Shown: positions 22,985 through 35,329, counted from the first letter of the stretch. The stretch is DNA of 64,000 nucleotides from Mytilus edulis (GCF_963676685.1 NC_092345.1:50117838-50181837); one strand, 5' to 3'. Program-made: numbers and translations. Notes: a model not told the origin generated them from the sequence alone.

Positions 22985-24190
22985 TAACGTGGTCATAACT
23001 GGGATCCAGCATCATAAAATTGCATAATCATACATCCCATACATATTACACAACTGATTTAACGTTCAAACACACTTAATTACAATTCAATCAAACAAAG
23101 ACGCTAACAAATAATTTGGTAGTTGATGATAATACAGCCAGTTTAGTACAGAATTATGAGATAAACATCATATACACTTTTCCAAAAGAAAGAAAAATTC
23201 CAAAATGAGTAAAATATAAATACGAAGTAAACAAAATGAAAAAACCCACTAAAGCTGTGTGTACATAATAGTCTTAACCACGTGCACGTCATGGGTTATA
23301 CGTCTAAAGTGAAAATAATATTAGTTCACCTATAATGTGACTGTCTGTTTGTTTTGTTCACACATCGTTGTATATATAATGCAATTTGAGGTGAATGTCG
23401 TACAAGTGAGAAGTTTAGCTAGCTACCAAACCAGGTTTAATAAACCATTTCAGTATACATAATAAATGCCTGTACCAAGTCAGGAATATGACAGTTATTT
23501 TCAATTCGTTTGATTTGCCATTTGAGCGGGGGACTTTCCGTTTTGAATTTTTCTCGGAGTTCAGTATTTTGTGATTTTATTTTTGTTCGACAATGCAATT
23601 TACGCTTCTGGAGGCCTATCGTGGATGCTTACTTACATGAAGCATTGCCTCTTAAATGAAAACAGGTCTAAATACAATTGATGCACAACATTAACGTAAC
23701 GTCACACTACTCTCGTGGTAACGTTACTGAGTTACATATCTAGCAAGTCCCGTGAAGAATGACAACGTAAGAACAATGATACTAATGTTTTATTTTCTAC
23801 TTCAGATTTTTGTCGTTTTTTTTTAATGAATATACAAATCTCTGCTTATTATAGTTATATACATATACACTTTCATGGATCTACAATCTGTCGAGTCTTT
23901 ATATTGCACAAGATAATGTTTTCCTCTGATTGTTTATAACGTCTTTTACACTAAATCTATTGGAAGTTGGATGTGTACTGATTGACAATTAAGTCTTAGA
24001 CGCATAATTTTCTATAAATGTTTTATTGGCTTTGAACTAGCTGTCAATAACTGCGAGTACTCTCAGATGTGTACTTAGTATCGTTTTGTTGTTGAGATGT
24101 AAAAGTACCCAGTCAAGTCCACGTGTTTATGTTATATGTGTTTCTGCTTGTATCCATCTGATGAATAAAGCGTACTTCAAATGATATTCA
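22985..24190 (-). repeat. Dispersed repeat, right member of the long inverted pair
   Basis: It is the reverse complement of about 10.9-12.17 kb (see landmarks there). Both copies are near full length, so the 12.2-23 kb interval is bracketed by inverted repeats of about 1.2 kb. Confidence 0.7.
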
Positions 24191-24194
24191 TAGA

Positions 24195-24570
24195 TCGTTC
24201 TTATGTTGTACTGTTACGCCAATGTAACAGAGGGGCGAAAGATACCAGAGGGACAGTCAAACTCATAAATCGAAAATAAACTGACAACGCCATGGCTAAA
24301 AGGAAAAAGACAAACAGACAAACAATAGTACACATGACACAACATAGAACACTAAAGAATAAGCAACACGAACCCCACCAAAACCTGGGTGTGATCTCAT
24401 GTGCTCCGGAAGAAAAAGCAGCCCCTGCTCCACATGTGACACCCGTCGTGTTGCTCATGTTATAACAAATCCGGTAAATAGTCTAATTCGGTAGGTTTCA
24501 TTCATGAAATGGAAGGGGGTTTTAGTTACGACGTAAGGAACATATCCGATATCATCTGTGAAACGGTTAT
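24195..24570 (-). repeat. Dispersed repeat, inverted relative to 34930-35290
   Basis: Landmarks shared with the other copy (in opposite sense): 'gacaacgccatggcta', 'cagagggacagtcaaactca', 'cacccgtc(a/g)tgttgct' and 'catatccgatatcat'. Noncoding. Confidence 0.75.
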
Positions 24571-24574
24571 TCTC

Positions 24575-26577
24575 TATTTCCAAATGTAACCATAAAAATT
24601 GTAAAACTTGTGATGTACTAATATCTGATACCCACTTTCAAAGTAATTAACCACCAAAAGTTACAATACACACAGTCATGAGGAATTGAATTGCACTGCT
24701 TCCAATATTGTGTACGGTACTGCATGTACTCTTTGTGGATTGATCTACGTCGGGGAAACTCGACAAAGACTCAATTTCAGAATAAATGATCATCGATCTA
24801 ATGTAAATGATCCTAATAACAACAAATTTCTCAATAAATATTTCAATCAGCGTGACCATTCTATTGTTTCAATGAAAGTCCGAATTATAGAGAAAATATA
24901 TCATTCAACAAATAAAAATATATGATTCAACAAATGACCCCAAATTGAGTACACCATATCATTTACAAAGAGAAAACTTTTGGATACGAGAGTTGGGAAC
25001 AGCCATTCCCTATGGATGCAATGACAAAATTGATGGTGTAGGTATTTTGTCTAGTCCCAGATGTAGTACTGTCAATACATTACAATCATTTAATATTTCT
25101 GCTCCACGGAATAGAAGTCATGGTCACAGAAAATATATACCACTTACTATGCACACCGAGACAATTGATAGTCTGTTAACGTATGTTCAAAAACCTTAAG
25201 GAATTCATCATATCAGAACTATATTATACTCCATTCCATTGTCAAAACATTTTTTTACTATTTCAAGAGGCCCAAAATACTTCTGTTACTGATTCTCGTT
25301 CTGTTTTGTATAGATTAGTTGCGATAATCATGGACATTGCTAACCATAGACTTTTCAAACCAGTATCGACTACATCCAAAAATGAAGAGAAACGTATTTT
25401 TTTAAGGTAGAATTTGCCAAAGGTTTAGATGCTGCAAATATTAGCAATATTTTCCATCAGAAATCTGTACAAAAAATTATACCTGATTATTTCAAAAATA
25501 AAGCTACAACTGTTATTTCTTATACTTACACCAAGTCTATTGCATTCAAGATTATCAACCACACGAGGGTTTAAGAGGCCTTTAACCTCAAAGTTGTGAA
25601 ATCCAAGCCTCCGGATTGCCCATGTGCATCGTCACAATACAATTATAGTCCAGCTGGTCATGTTATTACTGGTGACCTTGGCATCGTTCCCAATGAACAA
25701 CTAGGAGAATTGTTAGCCAAGGGACCAACATATAGAATTCCCCAGCCCATCAACTGCAAAAAGAACTTCAAGTTAATGATGGATGCAGTTGAGGACTATG
25801 CAAGAAAATGAGTAAAGCGCGAAGCAGACGAACCAGAACTGGACACTTTGTCTGAATGGATCAAAGCTATTCGATCATGCATTCAGAAGCGCATTCAAAA
25901 GTTACGATGAACTATGAGCACAAGAGTTACTAACCCTTTCAAGAATCCGGAGGTTGTGGATGCTTTATCCTCTTTGCATGACAAATATGTCGTTGTTCCA
26001 GCAGATAAAGCCTCTAATAATATTGTCTTCATATGTAAAAACCATTATTTGCATTGTCTCACAACAGAGCTTGGAATAAATAGAACAACTGGTACCCCTA
26101 CATATTCTTTAACATCATTTACCAAGGACGAATTTTTACAAAATCACAAATCTGTCCTTCTTTCTTTTGGTATCAACATCAAAGAAAACGAAGAAAATTT
26201 ACCATCATTATACTAGATACCAAAACTACACAAAACTCCATATAAAGAACGATACGTAGCTGGATCATCAAAATATTTGACTAAACATATTTCTTAAGGA
26301 CTGACTACTATTCTTTCAACAGTTAAAGATGGGCTTCAAAAATATTGTGATGAGATATATTCTACCAGTGGTGTTAACCAGATGTGGATTCTCAAAATAT
26401 CGAAAGATCTCCTGCTTAATAACAATCTTTGAAATTGTGCAGCAACATATATGATTTTTCTACGCTTTACACTACTATTCCCCATGCTCAGTTGAAATAT
26501 CGACTTCACCACCTCATTAAACAGAGCTTTTTTTCTATAAAAATGGGAATCGTAGATAAAAATTTCTTGTTTTGGGT
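24575..26577 (+). mobile_element. Decayed Penelope-like element with N-terminal GIY-YIG (Naiad-type order)
   Basis: In order on the + strand: a Cys-rich lead-in (CNHKNCKTC, about 24590), a GIY-YIG nuclease segment (24686-24925: 'CGLIYVGETRQRLNFRINDH'), and its continuation 'ENFWIRELGTAIPYGCND' (24960-25030). A linker follows (25400-25880: 'PAGHVITGDLGIV', 'FKLMMDAVEDYARK'). Then comes the RT start (25914-26290: 'DKYVVVPADKASNNIVFICK', 'WIPKLHKTP', 'RYVAGSSK') and 'DFSTLYTTIPHAQL' (26455-26500), which carries the first RT aspartate. It then breaks off, so the YxDD part of RT is missing. Several stops and frameshifts make it dead. Canonical Penelope elements carry GIY-YIG after RT. Confidence 0.8.
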
Positions 26578-26790
26578 TACAATACTTCATATTTTGTGTG
26601 TTACATTTTAATGTTGTGTTTCTGTTGTGTAGTAGTTTTCCTCTTATATTTGATTCGTTTCCCTCAGTTTTAGTTTGTAACCCGGATTTGTTTTTGTTTT
26701 TTCTCAATCGATTTATGAATTTCGAACAGCGGTATACTACTGTTTCCTTTATTTCTCATATGAATCTTGACATTTTAAGGTAAAACATTT
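26578..26790 (+). repeat. Dispersed repeat joined to the broken end of the Penelope-like element
   Basis: A T-rich stretch with 'cgatttatgaatttcgaacagcggtatactactgtttcc', which I recognise as a common bivalve repeat phrase. It begins exactly where RT homology stops. Confidence 0.4.
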
Positions 26791-28240
26791 TTTATATATA
26801 CACTTGCATATTGATTATATATCTGCAAGTTGATATGAATTTCCACAGCTTGTTCAAATCGTTGCTACAAATAAAGATGCTGAACCTCTCTGTATGAAGT
26901 ATGCTGCCAACGTCATGACAAACATGTCTTTATGATGTCAATTGTAAAGAACTTCTTGTTTGAGTGATATCTACTACATATATGATGAACAATCTTACAA
27001 ATGTTTAAAGAACTTGGCGTACATGTAAACAGCAATGGATTGGACTCAGTGTATTGCGTATATCATACGCTTAGAAATAGATGTTAATAATGTACAATCA
27101 TAAACCGGAAAATGGGAAATTTTGGCTTCGGGATATTTTGGCGGTTTTCTCATGAAAGGCATGTGTTTTATTTTGGTGTATGTAATTTTGGTGCTTTGTC
27201 CAATAATTGATTTATTTAATTTCAGAACAACAGTAGTGAGCAAGCTCATTCATATTTACTTTTATTTACCAGTTTATTGGTAAATCATCATTGAATTTCT
27301 CAAACTAGAAATACGACAGAGTTAACCTTATAAAAGAATCGAATATGGATGCAATAGCAAAATTCCGTATATTGTGGTTCAAAGCTGAAAGAAAAAATGA
27401 ATTGAAATCTTTAAAAAACATTAAAATCACTGTTTAAATAGATAAGTAATGTTTTACAAATATCATATGAAATACATTTTAATCATCTCCATAATCTATT
27501 GATGATCAAGAATTGTAATCTTAATCCGTATGCCTCTGGTAGTACATGTTAATTAATTTGAGATAACGGATTACAGGCAGTTTTAATTATAATTATCAAT
27601 AAAGGTGTCTAATAAGCAATAGTCTGGCATATTCATGACATGCTGGAATAAACATTCATGTTGTGTTTTCTTAACAATTTCAGAAAATTGTCAAGTGTTG
27701 TCAATTTATATCAAGTGTTTTATTGAAGATTTGTCTATGTATAGAATTGTAGGAAATATAAGGAGGATATGAAAACAAAAAAATATTTTCCCCATAATCA
27801 ACATGGCGATATTTTCGTACCGGTGCACGATTTTGTCGTTTCAATTTTCAGTGTTTGCTTTATTTTCGTGTGTTTAATTTTGGCACTTTTATTGGAGGCA
27901 CCAAATAAACCAAAATAAAACTACAACCAAAATAACCCAATTTACGGTATGAGTGCCGTATATTCAGATGGTCACGAATAAGGAATTGTGAAAGGAAAAT
28001 AAAACATAATATAGTTAAAAACTAAAAATATCCATTTAACCTGAGACTACTATAACACGTTTCAGTAGTCTAAGAATTAACCAATAACTTTCTTTTAGAT
28101 TTCCTTGGTTAGATTGCCACGATACTGATAGTTCCGAAATATGTTTATTCTCTCTAGGAATTTATTATACTAATACTAAAACAAATCTTTCAGTTTTTTG
28201 CAGCATGAGTGTATTATGGCACAAAGATTTTTTCATGTTT
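26791..28240. other. No gene seen
   Basis: AT-rich sequence with short open frames only. I see no conserved coding segment, RNA gene or inverted-repeat element. Confidence 0.5.
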
Positions 28241-28443
28241 AGGGAACACCATTTAATCTATAAAAAAAAGGGGGGAGGGTGTGATAAGATTCCCCCCCCC
28301 CCCACATCTATGAAAAATATTCTGTTCAAGCAGAGGTCAAAAATAATATTATGAATCACGATTTTCACCAAACCTTAATGTGTTAAGTATTGAGAATATA
28401 AAAAAAATCCCCCCCACCCCTCAAAGTTAAATGGTTGCTCCCT
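28241..28443. mobile_element. Short inverted-repeat element (MITE) next to the BEL element
   Basis: The left end 'agggaacaccatttaatcta' pairs with the reverse complement of the right end 'agggagcaaccatttaactt'. Both are followed by runs of G (28270s) or C (28410s). Confidence 0.6.
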
Positions 28444-28523
28444 TATGTTTCATTTGTAGTCACACATGGTAGTGTGTTAAATCATGTTTACAAATGTTAG
28501 TTATCTCTTTCATTTTTTACACG

Positions 28524-29508
28524 TTACTTAGTGGCATCAGTTTTAGCTTTTCTAGTTGAAGTAATAGTATTGTCACTAGAATCACACTGACTATATGTTG
28601 ATAAGAGTTCAAGTGGATATAGCTTACTTATCGGTCTAGATGTCGTACCATTTTTAGTGCGTAAAATGGCAGACCTACAAAGTCCATCTCTCCCATAAAC
28701 TAACTTAACGATAATCGCTATATTCCACACTGTCCTTGGGGTATCATCATGAATCTGTACAATGTCACCCACTTTAATGATTTGGGTGTTATTTCCGGTG
28801 TTTCTATGTTGTTCCCTAAGTGAAGTGAGATATTCTCGTCTCCATCTGTTCCAGAAGTCGTGAATAATGCGTTTTTGAACACTAGATTGTCTATTTGCTG
28901 TGTAATGTGTTAAGTTTTGTACGTTCTCCTCACTGTTGAAATTAATTGTTCCTGAATACGGTAAAGTTTTAATCCGTCTCCCATAGAAAAGATGAGATGG
29001 TGTAAGCGGTTTATCATCGGTAAGGTCCGTTGATACGTGGGTTAACGGACGATCATTTAATATAGCCTCTATCTCGGTCACAATTGTCTCTAGCACTCTA
29101 AAAGTAACTAGTGCTCGTCCTAACACTTTCTTTATGCAATTCTTGGTCAAGCCAATCAATCGCTCCCACCAACCACCATACCAAGGTGCACGCTTTGGAA
29201 TAAATTTCCACTGAGTTCCATATATGTTGAGTTGTTCCTGAATAGTAGTAGATTTTGTAAGCATTTCAATTTCCTTCGCTGCTGCGGTATATGTTGAACA
29301 ATTGTCAGACATCATGATTTTTGGTAACGATTTGCGGCTGGCGAATCTCCTAAACGCTAGAATGAATATTTGTTCTGTATTTAAAGGTCTTCAACGATTT
29401 CCAAATGCACAGCTCTAGTGTTAGCGCAGGTGAATAGACAAATATATGCTTTACTAATACTGTTGCTTTTTGTTCTCACATTCAATGCTCCTGTGAAGTC
29501 GACACCGG
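28524..29508 (-). pseudogene. BEL/Pao integrase core and C-terminal domain
   Basis: The core begins in another frame with 'VTGVDFTGALNVR' (first catalytic Asp) and continues with 'SDNCSTY' (second Asp). 'PWYGGWWERLIGLTKN' carries the catalytic Glu. The C-terminal domain 'VGDIVQIHDDTPRTVWNIAI' and 'RPISKLYPLE' is typical of BEL/Pao elements. The last 263 codons (29315-28524) are open. Confidence 0.85.
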
Positions 29509-30750
29509 TTACGTAAACGGTGGTGAATCATTAAGTCTGTCGGACGGCAGTGGTGGTGGGTCGGGTGTAAGATAGGGTCTTCCTGTAATTTTACGGCAAG
29601 TAACGCAATGACGGAGTATTGATTTCACACATTGTCGAATCGACGGAATCCAGTAAGAATGGCGAATAAATGTCACTGTACTTTCTAATCCAGAGTGAAA
29701 ATTCCTTGCGTGTGCATCCATAACAATTAATTTACAAAGTCTGTCTTTGTTCGGTATTAGTACTGGAAATTTAGCTGATTCATCAATAGGTGCATTGTTA
29801 ATTCTCCCGCCACAACGGATAATGTTCATTTTGTCTATGTACAATCTAAGTTGCTTCACTAGCGCATTTTTCTCTGATTTGTTGTTAAAACTCTCAATAA
29901 CATCCGGGTATTTACGCAGTTGAGAATCTCGGATCCATGAAGTCGAAGCAGTCTGAATTTCATTGACACTAAGATTTCCTGTTAGTTTGTCATTATTTCT
30001 ACAGTTGTTTATGAATCGGTACATGTATGCTGTTATACGCAAAAGTTTTTGGTATGAGCTGTAGCGTTGTATATCCATAATTTTACTTATTCCTTCATAA
30101 GATCTGATTTTTTGTTGTGGTTCACTAGTTGATTGTCCTTGCTCAATTGTAGTGCTAAGAATGTGTGATTCTTTATTCTTCCATTGTGGCCAGTTTGATT
30201 TGCCAGTGAGCCATTCGGGTTCTTTCATCAAAAGATCCAATTCTAAGAATTTCGTTGCAGTTACTCCTCTCGATAGCATATCTGCCGGATTTGAATCTGT
30301 CGGACAGTACTTCCATTGGTATTCTTGAGTAATTTCGTTAATTTCTTTCACTCGATTACTAACGAAAACGGGTAATTGTTTTTCAGTAGTAAGCCAACAC
30401 AAAGTTATCTGACTGTCACTCCATAATGTGACGCTTGTTACATCCAAGTACAATTTTAAATGCTTGACGAGTCTTGCGCCTATCAAAGCTGTACTGAGTT
30501 CTAACTTCGGGATTGTTAACTGTTTCAGAGGTGCCACTCGATTCTTTGACATGATAAGTACGGTTTCTTTTCCGCTGACTAAATATGCGCATGCTCCATA
30601 GGCTTTCAAGCTAAAAACATGTAATTCTACATTGTCTGATTTTTCTTTGAAATACGGTCTATTAATCTCCAAATGTGAACATTCATTAATATCTTGTAGT
30701 TCACACTTCCATTCTGTTGTAATTTCAGATGTAAGAGGTTCATCTCCCAC
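29509..30750 (-). pseudogene. BEL/Pao RNase H and integrase zinc-binding region
   Basis: A 413-codon open stretch. The RNase H part reads 'VLIMSKNRVAPLKQLTIPKL', 'LWSDSQITLCWL' and 'CPTDSNPADMLSRG'. The integrase H2C2 part reads 'DAHARNFHSGLESTVTFIRH' and 'HCVTCRKITGRP'. It ends at an apparent one-base deletion just before 'TGVDFTGAL', which starts the integrase core. Confidence 0.88.
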
Positions 30751-31810
30751 AAAGTCTGCATAAGAATCTTACTACGCACAGTAACTGGACCAATAAGTCC
30801 GAGTGGATCATAGATTTTCGACGATTGTCTTAAAATCTGTCGTTTTGTCAGACGTGTATCTTCAATATCGGTGTATTCCGGTTTGGCGAAAGTAAGTGTG
30901 TCATTACAAGTGTTCATCTCAATCCAAGCACTTTTATGAGTTCATCTTTGTCTAATACGTTGTGTGAATTTGCGCGGTCTCGCAAAAGTTGAGAATTTGA
31001 AGCCCATGAGCGCAAGTTAAATCCTGCTCTAGTGAATAAGTCTCTTGCTGTATCAAAATATTTCAGTAATGCACTCTCAGTAGGAAAACTCGACAGTATA
31101 TTATCAACATACAAATCATTCATTAAAGTGTCAGTATATTCACAACGGTTCTCTCTCAAGTGCTTTTGTAGAACGGAATTCAGTATGAAGGCGATGAAGT
31201 GGCTCCAAAAATACAGACTTAAATCGGTAAGTTGATAGTGGAGTTGATGGGTCTGTTGGTGTATCGAACCAAAAGAAACGTGTGACATCTCTATCCTGTG
31301 TCTCTAATCCAACGTTCAAGAACGCCTTCTCTATATCAGTAGTAACGGCAAATTGGTTTAAACGAAATCTTAAAAGAATGCCGACTAAGTCATTTAAATT
31401 GGGTGGAGTAGTCATCAAACAATCATTAAGTCTGTCGGACGGCAGTGGTGGTGGGTCATCAAACAATCATTAAGACTAGGCGATTCTGGTGTTGCTTTAC
31501 AACTGCAGTCGTATACGACCCTGATTGGTGTTGTAGTTGAATCTTTTCTCACAGCATGATGCGGAATATAGTGTATTTTGCTAGTTTCATCGGTCTCATT
31601 AGTAGTATCCACTTTTTCTATGAAGCCCCTTTTCTCCTGCTCTGCCATTATTTCTCCATATTTTTCAAGTAGTTTGGGTTCTTTGCTAAGTCTTCTTACT
31701 ACATTTTCTGTCCTTCGTTGTGCAATGGCTTTATTTGTCGGTAACGTAGGGTGATCCTCATTCCATGGTAACGTTACAAAATATCTGTTGTCATGGTAAC
31801 GAATTTGTTT
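30627..31810 (-). pseudogene. BEL/Pao reverse transcriptase, frameshifted
   Basis: Segments 'YIPHHAVRKDSTTTPIRVVY', 'SLNDCLMT', 'TTDIEKAFLNV', 'LMNDLYVDNILSS' (catalytic box, YVDN) and 'KIYDPLGLIGPVTVRSKI' are all RT parts in the expected order but in different frames. A 44-bp insertion lies at about 31411-31474, and small indels near 31200, 30915 and 30750 break the frame. Confidence 0.85.
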
Positions 31811-32962
31811 CTATTCATAAGTCTTTTGAATATCTATCTGTTCTTCTAACTTTGTGGTGTCAATTTTCTCGGTAGCTAGTGACTCTATTTTCCAAAATTT
31901 CTCCAAGTCGTACTCATCGGTTTTTGTTGCGATCATCACGTTCATCATTGAAGCTCTCTTGTATCCATCTGTGTCAGAGTTGTGTGAATGTAGCGTTCCA
32001 GACAACAAGTATCCGATTTTTGATTGAACAGCTGTCGGTCCTTCGCCTCGGATAATATCATTCTGAACAATTGACCAGAAGTAATCAGCTCCAATTAGAA
32101 TAGACATTTCAAAGTTTTCATCTGCTGTTACTGGGTGACCTAATTTGATTCCTGACAAATATGTAAGTTTTGCTGCTTGGCGTACATAGGTTCTCATCGG
32201 TGCTGCGATCTCTGGAACGACCAAGACTCGAATCGGCAGTTTACCATCTGTAGTTATGAGATATACCAATCCTGTTCTCAAATGGCGAATTTTAGTACTA
32301 TTTGCATTGTCTCCAAATCCGGATAGGTTAACGCTTTCAGTTCCAGTAGGCTTGAGTTTCAATTTCTCGGCTAATTCCTCTGTGATAAATGACCGCTGTG
32401 CGCCTTCGTCAAACAATATTTTTGCATCAAGTATTTCATGTTCTGCACTTACTGGGTTAATTGCTGTCTTCAAAAGTACATTATCTGGCGATTGCGAGTG
32501 TAAAACAGTGTATGGTTCCTCCGCGTTGTGTTGAATTGTGCCTACGTTTACATCCCCTGTTGGTTTGTTGTCTTCATTTATTTCAACATTGTCTTTGCAA
32601 ATGCTGGTGTGATGACGTTTGTGACACTTGTTGCAAGTTTTTGTAGATTTACCGGCGGATAAGCTATGGTGTCCTAGACAGTTAAAGCATAAGCGGTCTT
32701 TTTTCACGATTGACATCCGGCCATTGTAATCAGATACTTTAGTGCAATTAACAGACGAGTGTGGCTCCTTACAGTACGCACAGTGTGGTTTGGGTTTAGT
32801 GTTACTTGCGTTTGTATTCTTGTTACCTCTATTTCGATTACTGGAATTTGTATTTGTCAGAAAGGCGGCGGTAGCTGTAGGGGGTTCTAACTGTTCTGAA
32901 GTTTTGCCTGCATCCATAATATAAAGTTCATCGAAAATTCCACGGCGTAATTCATTCAGTTG
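31811..32962 (-). pseudogene. BEL/Pao Gag zinc fingers and aspartic protease
   Basis: It shares a frame with the upstream Gag part. It contains CAYCKEPHSSVNC and CFNCLGHHSLSAGKSTKTC-type Cys/His knuckles, then a retroviral-type protease around 'ILFDEGAQRSFITEELAEKL' and 'NLSGFGD'. It ends at TAG 31813-31811, again followed in the same frame by the pre-RT segment ('FVTLPWNEDHPTLP'). Confidence 0.85.
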
Positions 32963-33949
32963 TTAATCTGTAGATCTATATTGTCTGGCAAGATTTCTGC
33001 GGATTTCACCGGGTAGTTTGTTCATAATAATGGGCACTAAAAACGCTCCGCATGTGTGCTCACTTTGACCTAATGACTCCAAACCTCTAATGTGTATCTC
33101 AATTTCATCGTAGTAGTTTTTCATGCTAGATATCGTGTATTTAGGGGCTGGTATATCAACTAGTGCTTGCATATACTTCTGTCTTATTACATGCGATTGT
33201 CCATATCTTTCTTGCAGTAAAGAAATAGCTTTCTCATAATTTGCATGTGTAAGCGCAAACCCTGTGACGGTTTTCAATGCTTCATCATGGAGTAGTGACT
33301 TCAAATAATTAAATTTCTGAACATTTCCAAGAGTAGTGTTTTCGTGAACGGATGTCTCGTATGAATCCCAAAATGACTGCCACTGCATAATATTACCATC
33401 AAAGGTAGGAAGATTCAATTTGGGCAACTTATTGTACCTATTTACTCTAGTTTTACTACGTGAAAACTGAGTTTCCGGTTCACGGAAGTTTGAATTACAT
33501 GTATTCTGTTTAGTGCATCTCTCGGGTTGAGCATAACTTGGCTGATCATGAGCGGGTTGAGCATAACTTGGCTGATCATGAGCGGGCTGGGCAGGGGCGG
33601 AATGAGAAGGGCCGCTATAACTGACGAAATCTTTTGCATTTGTATTGAGTGCGGATGTATTGACAAGAATGAGCTTTTGTATTTGCGTTATTTTTCCATC
33701 TAATGTGTAAGCATACTCATCTGAATCGACGATCTCGGCTTCTACTTCTCCTTCATCAAGATTTTCTAGAATGTCCTCATTTAATTTTTGTAGTGTCTCT
33801 TGTTTCTTCAACAAATTGTTCAAAATTTTAGTTAACTCTTCAGTGTTCACGGGCTCATCTCCGTCGTCTCGGATGTCCTCAAATTTCTTCAAAAGTCGGG
33901 AAATAACACTTCTGTGTCCTGCACGTATCGAACGTAGTTTGGAACTCAT
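32963..33949 (-). pseudogene. BEL/Pao Gag N-terminal part
   Basis: It starts 'MSSKLRSIRAGHRSVISRLL' (ATG 33949-33947) and has an N-terminal coiled-coil-rich region. This is followed by the capsid segment common to BEL/Pao Gags ('LPKLNLPTFDGNIMQWQSFW', 'KFNYLKSLL', 'ERYGQSHVI'). A short duplication gives 'HDQPSYAQPA' twice (near 33531-33590). It ends at TAA 32965-32963, after which the same frame continues without a break into the zinc-finger region. Confidence 0.85.
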
Positions 33950-34360
33950 CTTGGTCCTTCGGCACCAATATCTTAGAGTGGTATTATCAGACTTGTTAGG
34001 CACAATAAGAAACACTAGCTGTTTCTACTTGTAATGATTCTAAACTCATCTTGCACATAAATCTCAACGTCATAAGTACGTGACGTTACAATACATACAT
34101 AGCATTACCGCGAACGTCTAATGAACACAGTCCTGTACAGGACCCATATACGAAATATATTTATCCTGTTAATCAATTGTGAGAAATTCACATGACAAAA
34201 AACAGTCACTGAACCCTGAAAACGTGGTCAAGGACAATTGACAAGACTCATGGAATCTTCTTATCATAAAGTATCTGCATACAAGCATCCCGGTCTTCTA
34301 CATTCTGAAATATTTAGCTTAGTACAAATAGTTTATGCTACGCTGTGATGTGATGTAATA

Positions 34361-34930
34361 GCACCTTTATTTGCAATATTTATTTGGTTACATTTTTGGG
34401 GTGTCAAACTGTAGATTATTTAATAAGGTACTAATGATGTTATATATAACACCTTTATTGGAAATATTTACTCAGATACCTTGTTGGGGTGTTATCACTA
34501 TGTACATTATTAAATACAGTACAATTTTTTTTACTTATAATGTTATGGCACCTTTAATTGGAAGCTCAGTAGATTATTAAAAACAGTATTAATGATGTTA
34601 CGGCACCTTTAATTGGATACATTGTTGGGGTGTCATACTGTGTAAATTATTAAAAAAAACAGTATTAATGATGTTAAGGCACCTTTAATTGAATACATTG
34701 TTGGGGTGTATTGTATTGTGTAAATGATTAAATAAAGAACTAATGATGTCATAACACATCCCATCAGCTTTATTCGAAAACATTTTGGGATGTGTATAAC
34801 TGTGAAGAATCTTAAATATAGTACTAATGATTTAGCAGCACCTTTATGACCGTTATTGACCATTGGTTGACCGTTATGGACCATTGGTTGACCCTTATGG
34901 ACCATTGGTTGACCGTTATGGATATGGATA
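34361..34930 (+). repeat. Irregular tandem repeats, including a 22-bp minisatellite
   Basis: Phrases 'gcacctttaattgg' and 'cattgttggggtgt..tactgtgtaaa' recur at 34361, 34449, 34548, 34602, 34678 and 34838. From 34855 to 34922 a unit of about 22 bp ('gaccattggttgaccgttatg') is repeated three times. Confidence 0.7.
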
Positions 34931-35290
34931 AACCGTTTCACAAATGATATCGGATATGTTTCTTACGTTGTAACTACACTCCACTTCCCTTTCATAAATG
35001 TGACCTACCGTATTAGACTATTTACCGGATTTGTTATCTCATAAGCAACATGACGGGTGCCACATGTGGAGCAGGATCTGCTTACCCTTCCAGAGCACCT
35101 GAGATCACCCCTAGTTTTTGGTGGGGTTCGTGTTGTTTATTCTTTAGTTTTCTATGTTGTATTATGTGTACTATTTTTTGTCTGTTTGTCCTTTTCATTT
35201 TTAGCCATGGCGTTGTCAGTTTATTGTCGATTTATGAGTTTGACTGTCCCTCTGGTATCTGTCGTCCCTCTTTTATTGGAAACATTTATC
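34930..35290 (+). repeat. Dispersed repeat, inverted relative to 24195-24570
   Basis: It matches the other copy over its whole length in the opposite sense. Overlapping open frames of 78-86 codons here are repeat sequence, not genes. Confidence 0.75.
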
Positions 35291-35329
35291 TGAGAATTGG
35301 TAAATCTTAAATTAACAAAAATCATAAAA

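Larger units (their letters stand above)
28524..34340 (-). mobile_element. BEL/Pao LTR retrotransposon, inactive
   Basis: Gag, zinc fingers, protease, RT, RNase H and integrase lie in BEL/Pao order on the - strand. A primer-binding-site-like TTGGTGCCGAAGG is at 33968-33956, just before the Gag ATG (33949). Sequence from 33969 to about 34340 is therefore probably the 5' LTR. I find no matching 3' LTR below 28524, where a MITE begins 80 bp on. Gag through RT is one frame broken by TAA (32963) and TAG (31811). A 44-bp insertion at about 31411-31474 and several single-base indels break the rest. Confidence 0.85.

Noticed and set aside
24201-24458. Open frame of 85 codons, and similar frames at 35050-35310
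   Set aside because: They lie in two inverted copies of one noncoding repeat. The hydrophobic appearance comes from T-rich sequence.
30914-31288. YVDN as an inactivating change of the RT catalytic box
   Set aside because: As I recall, some BEL/Pao lineages have YVDN normally, so this alone does not show loss of function.
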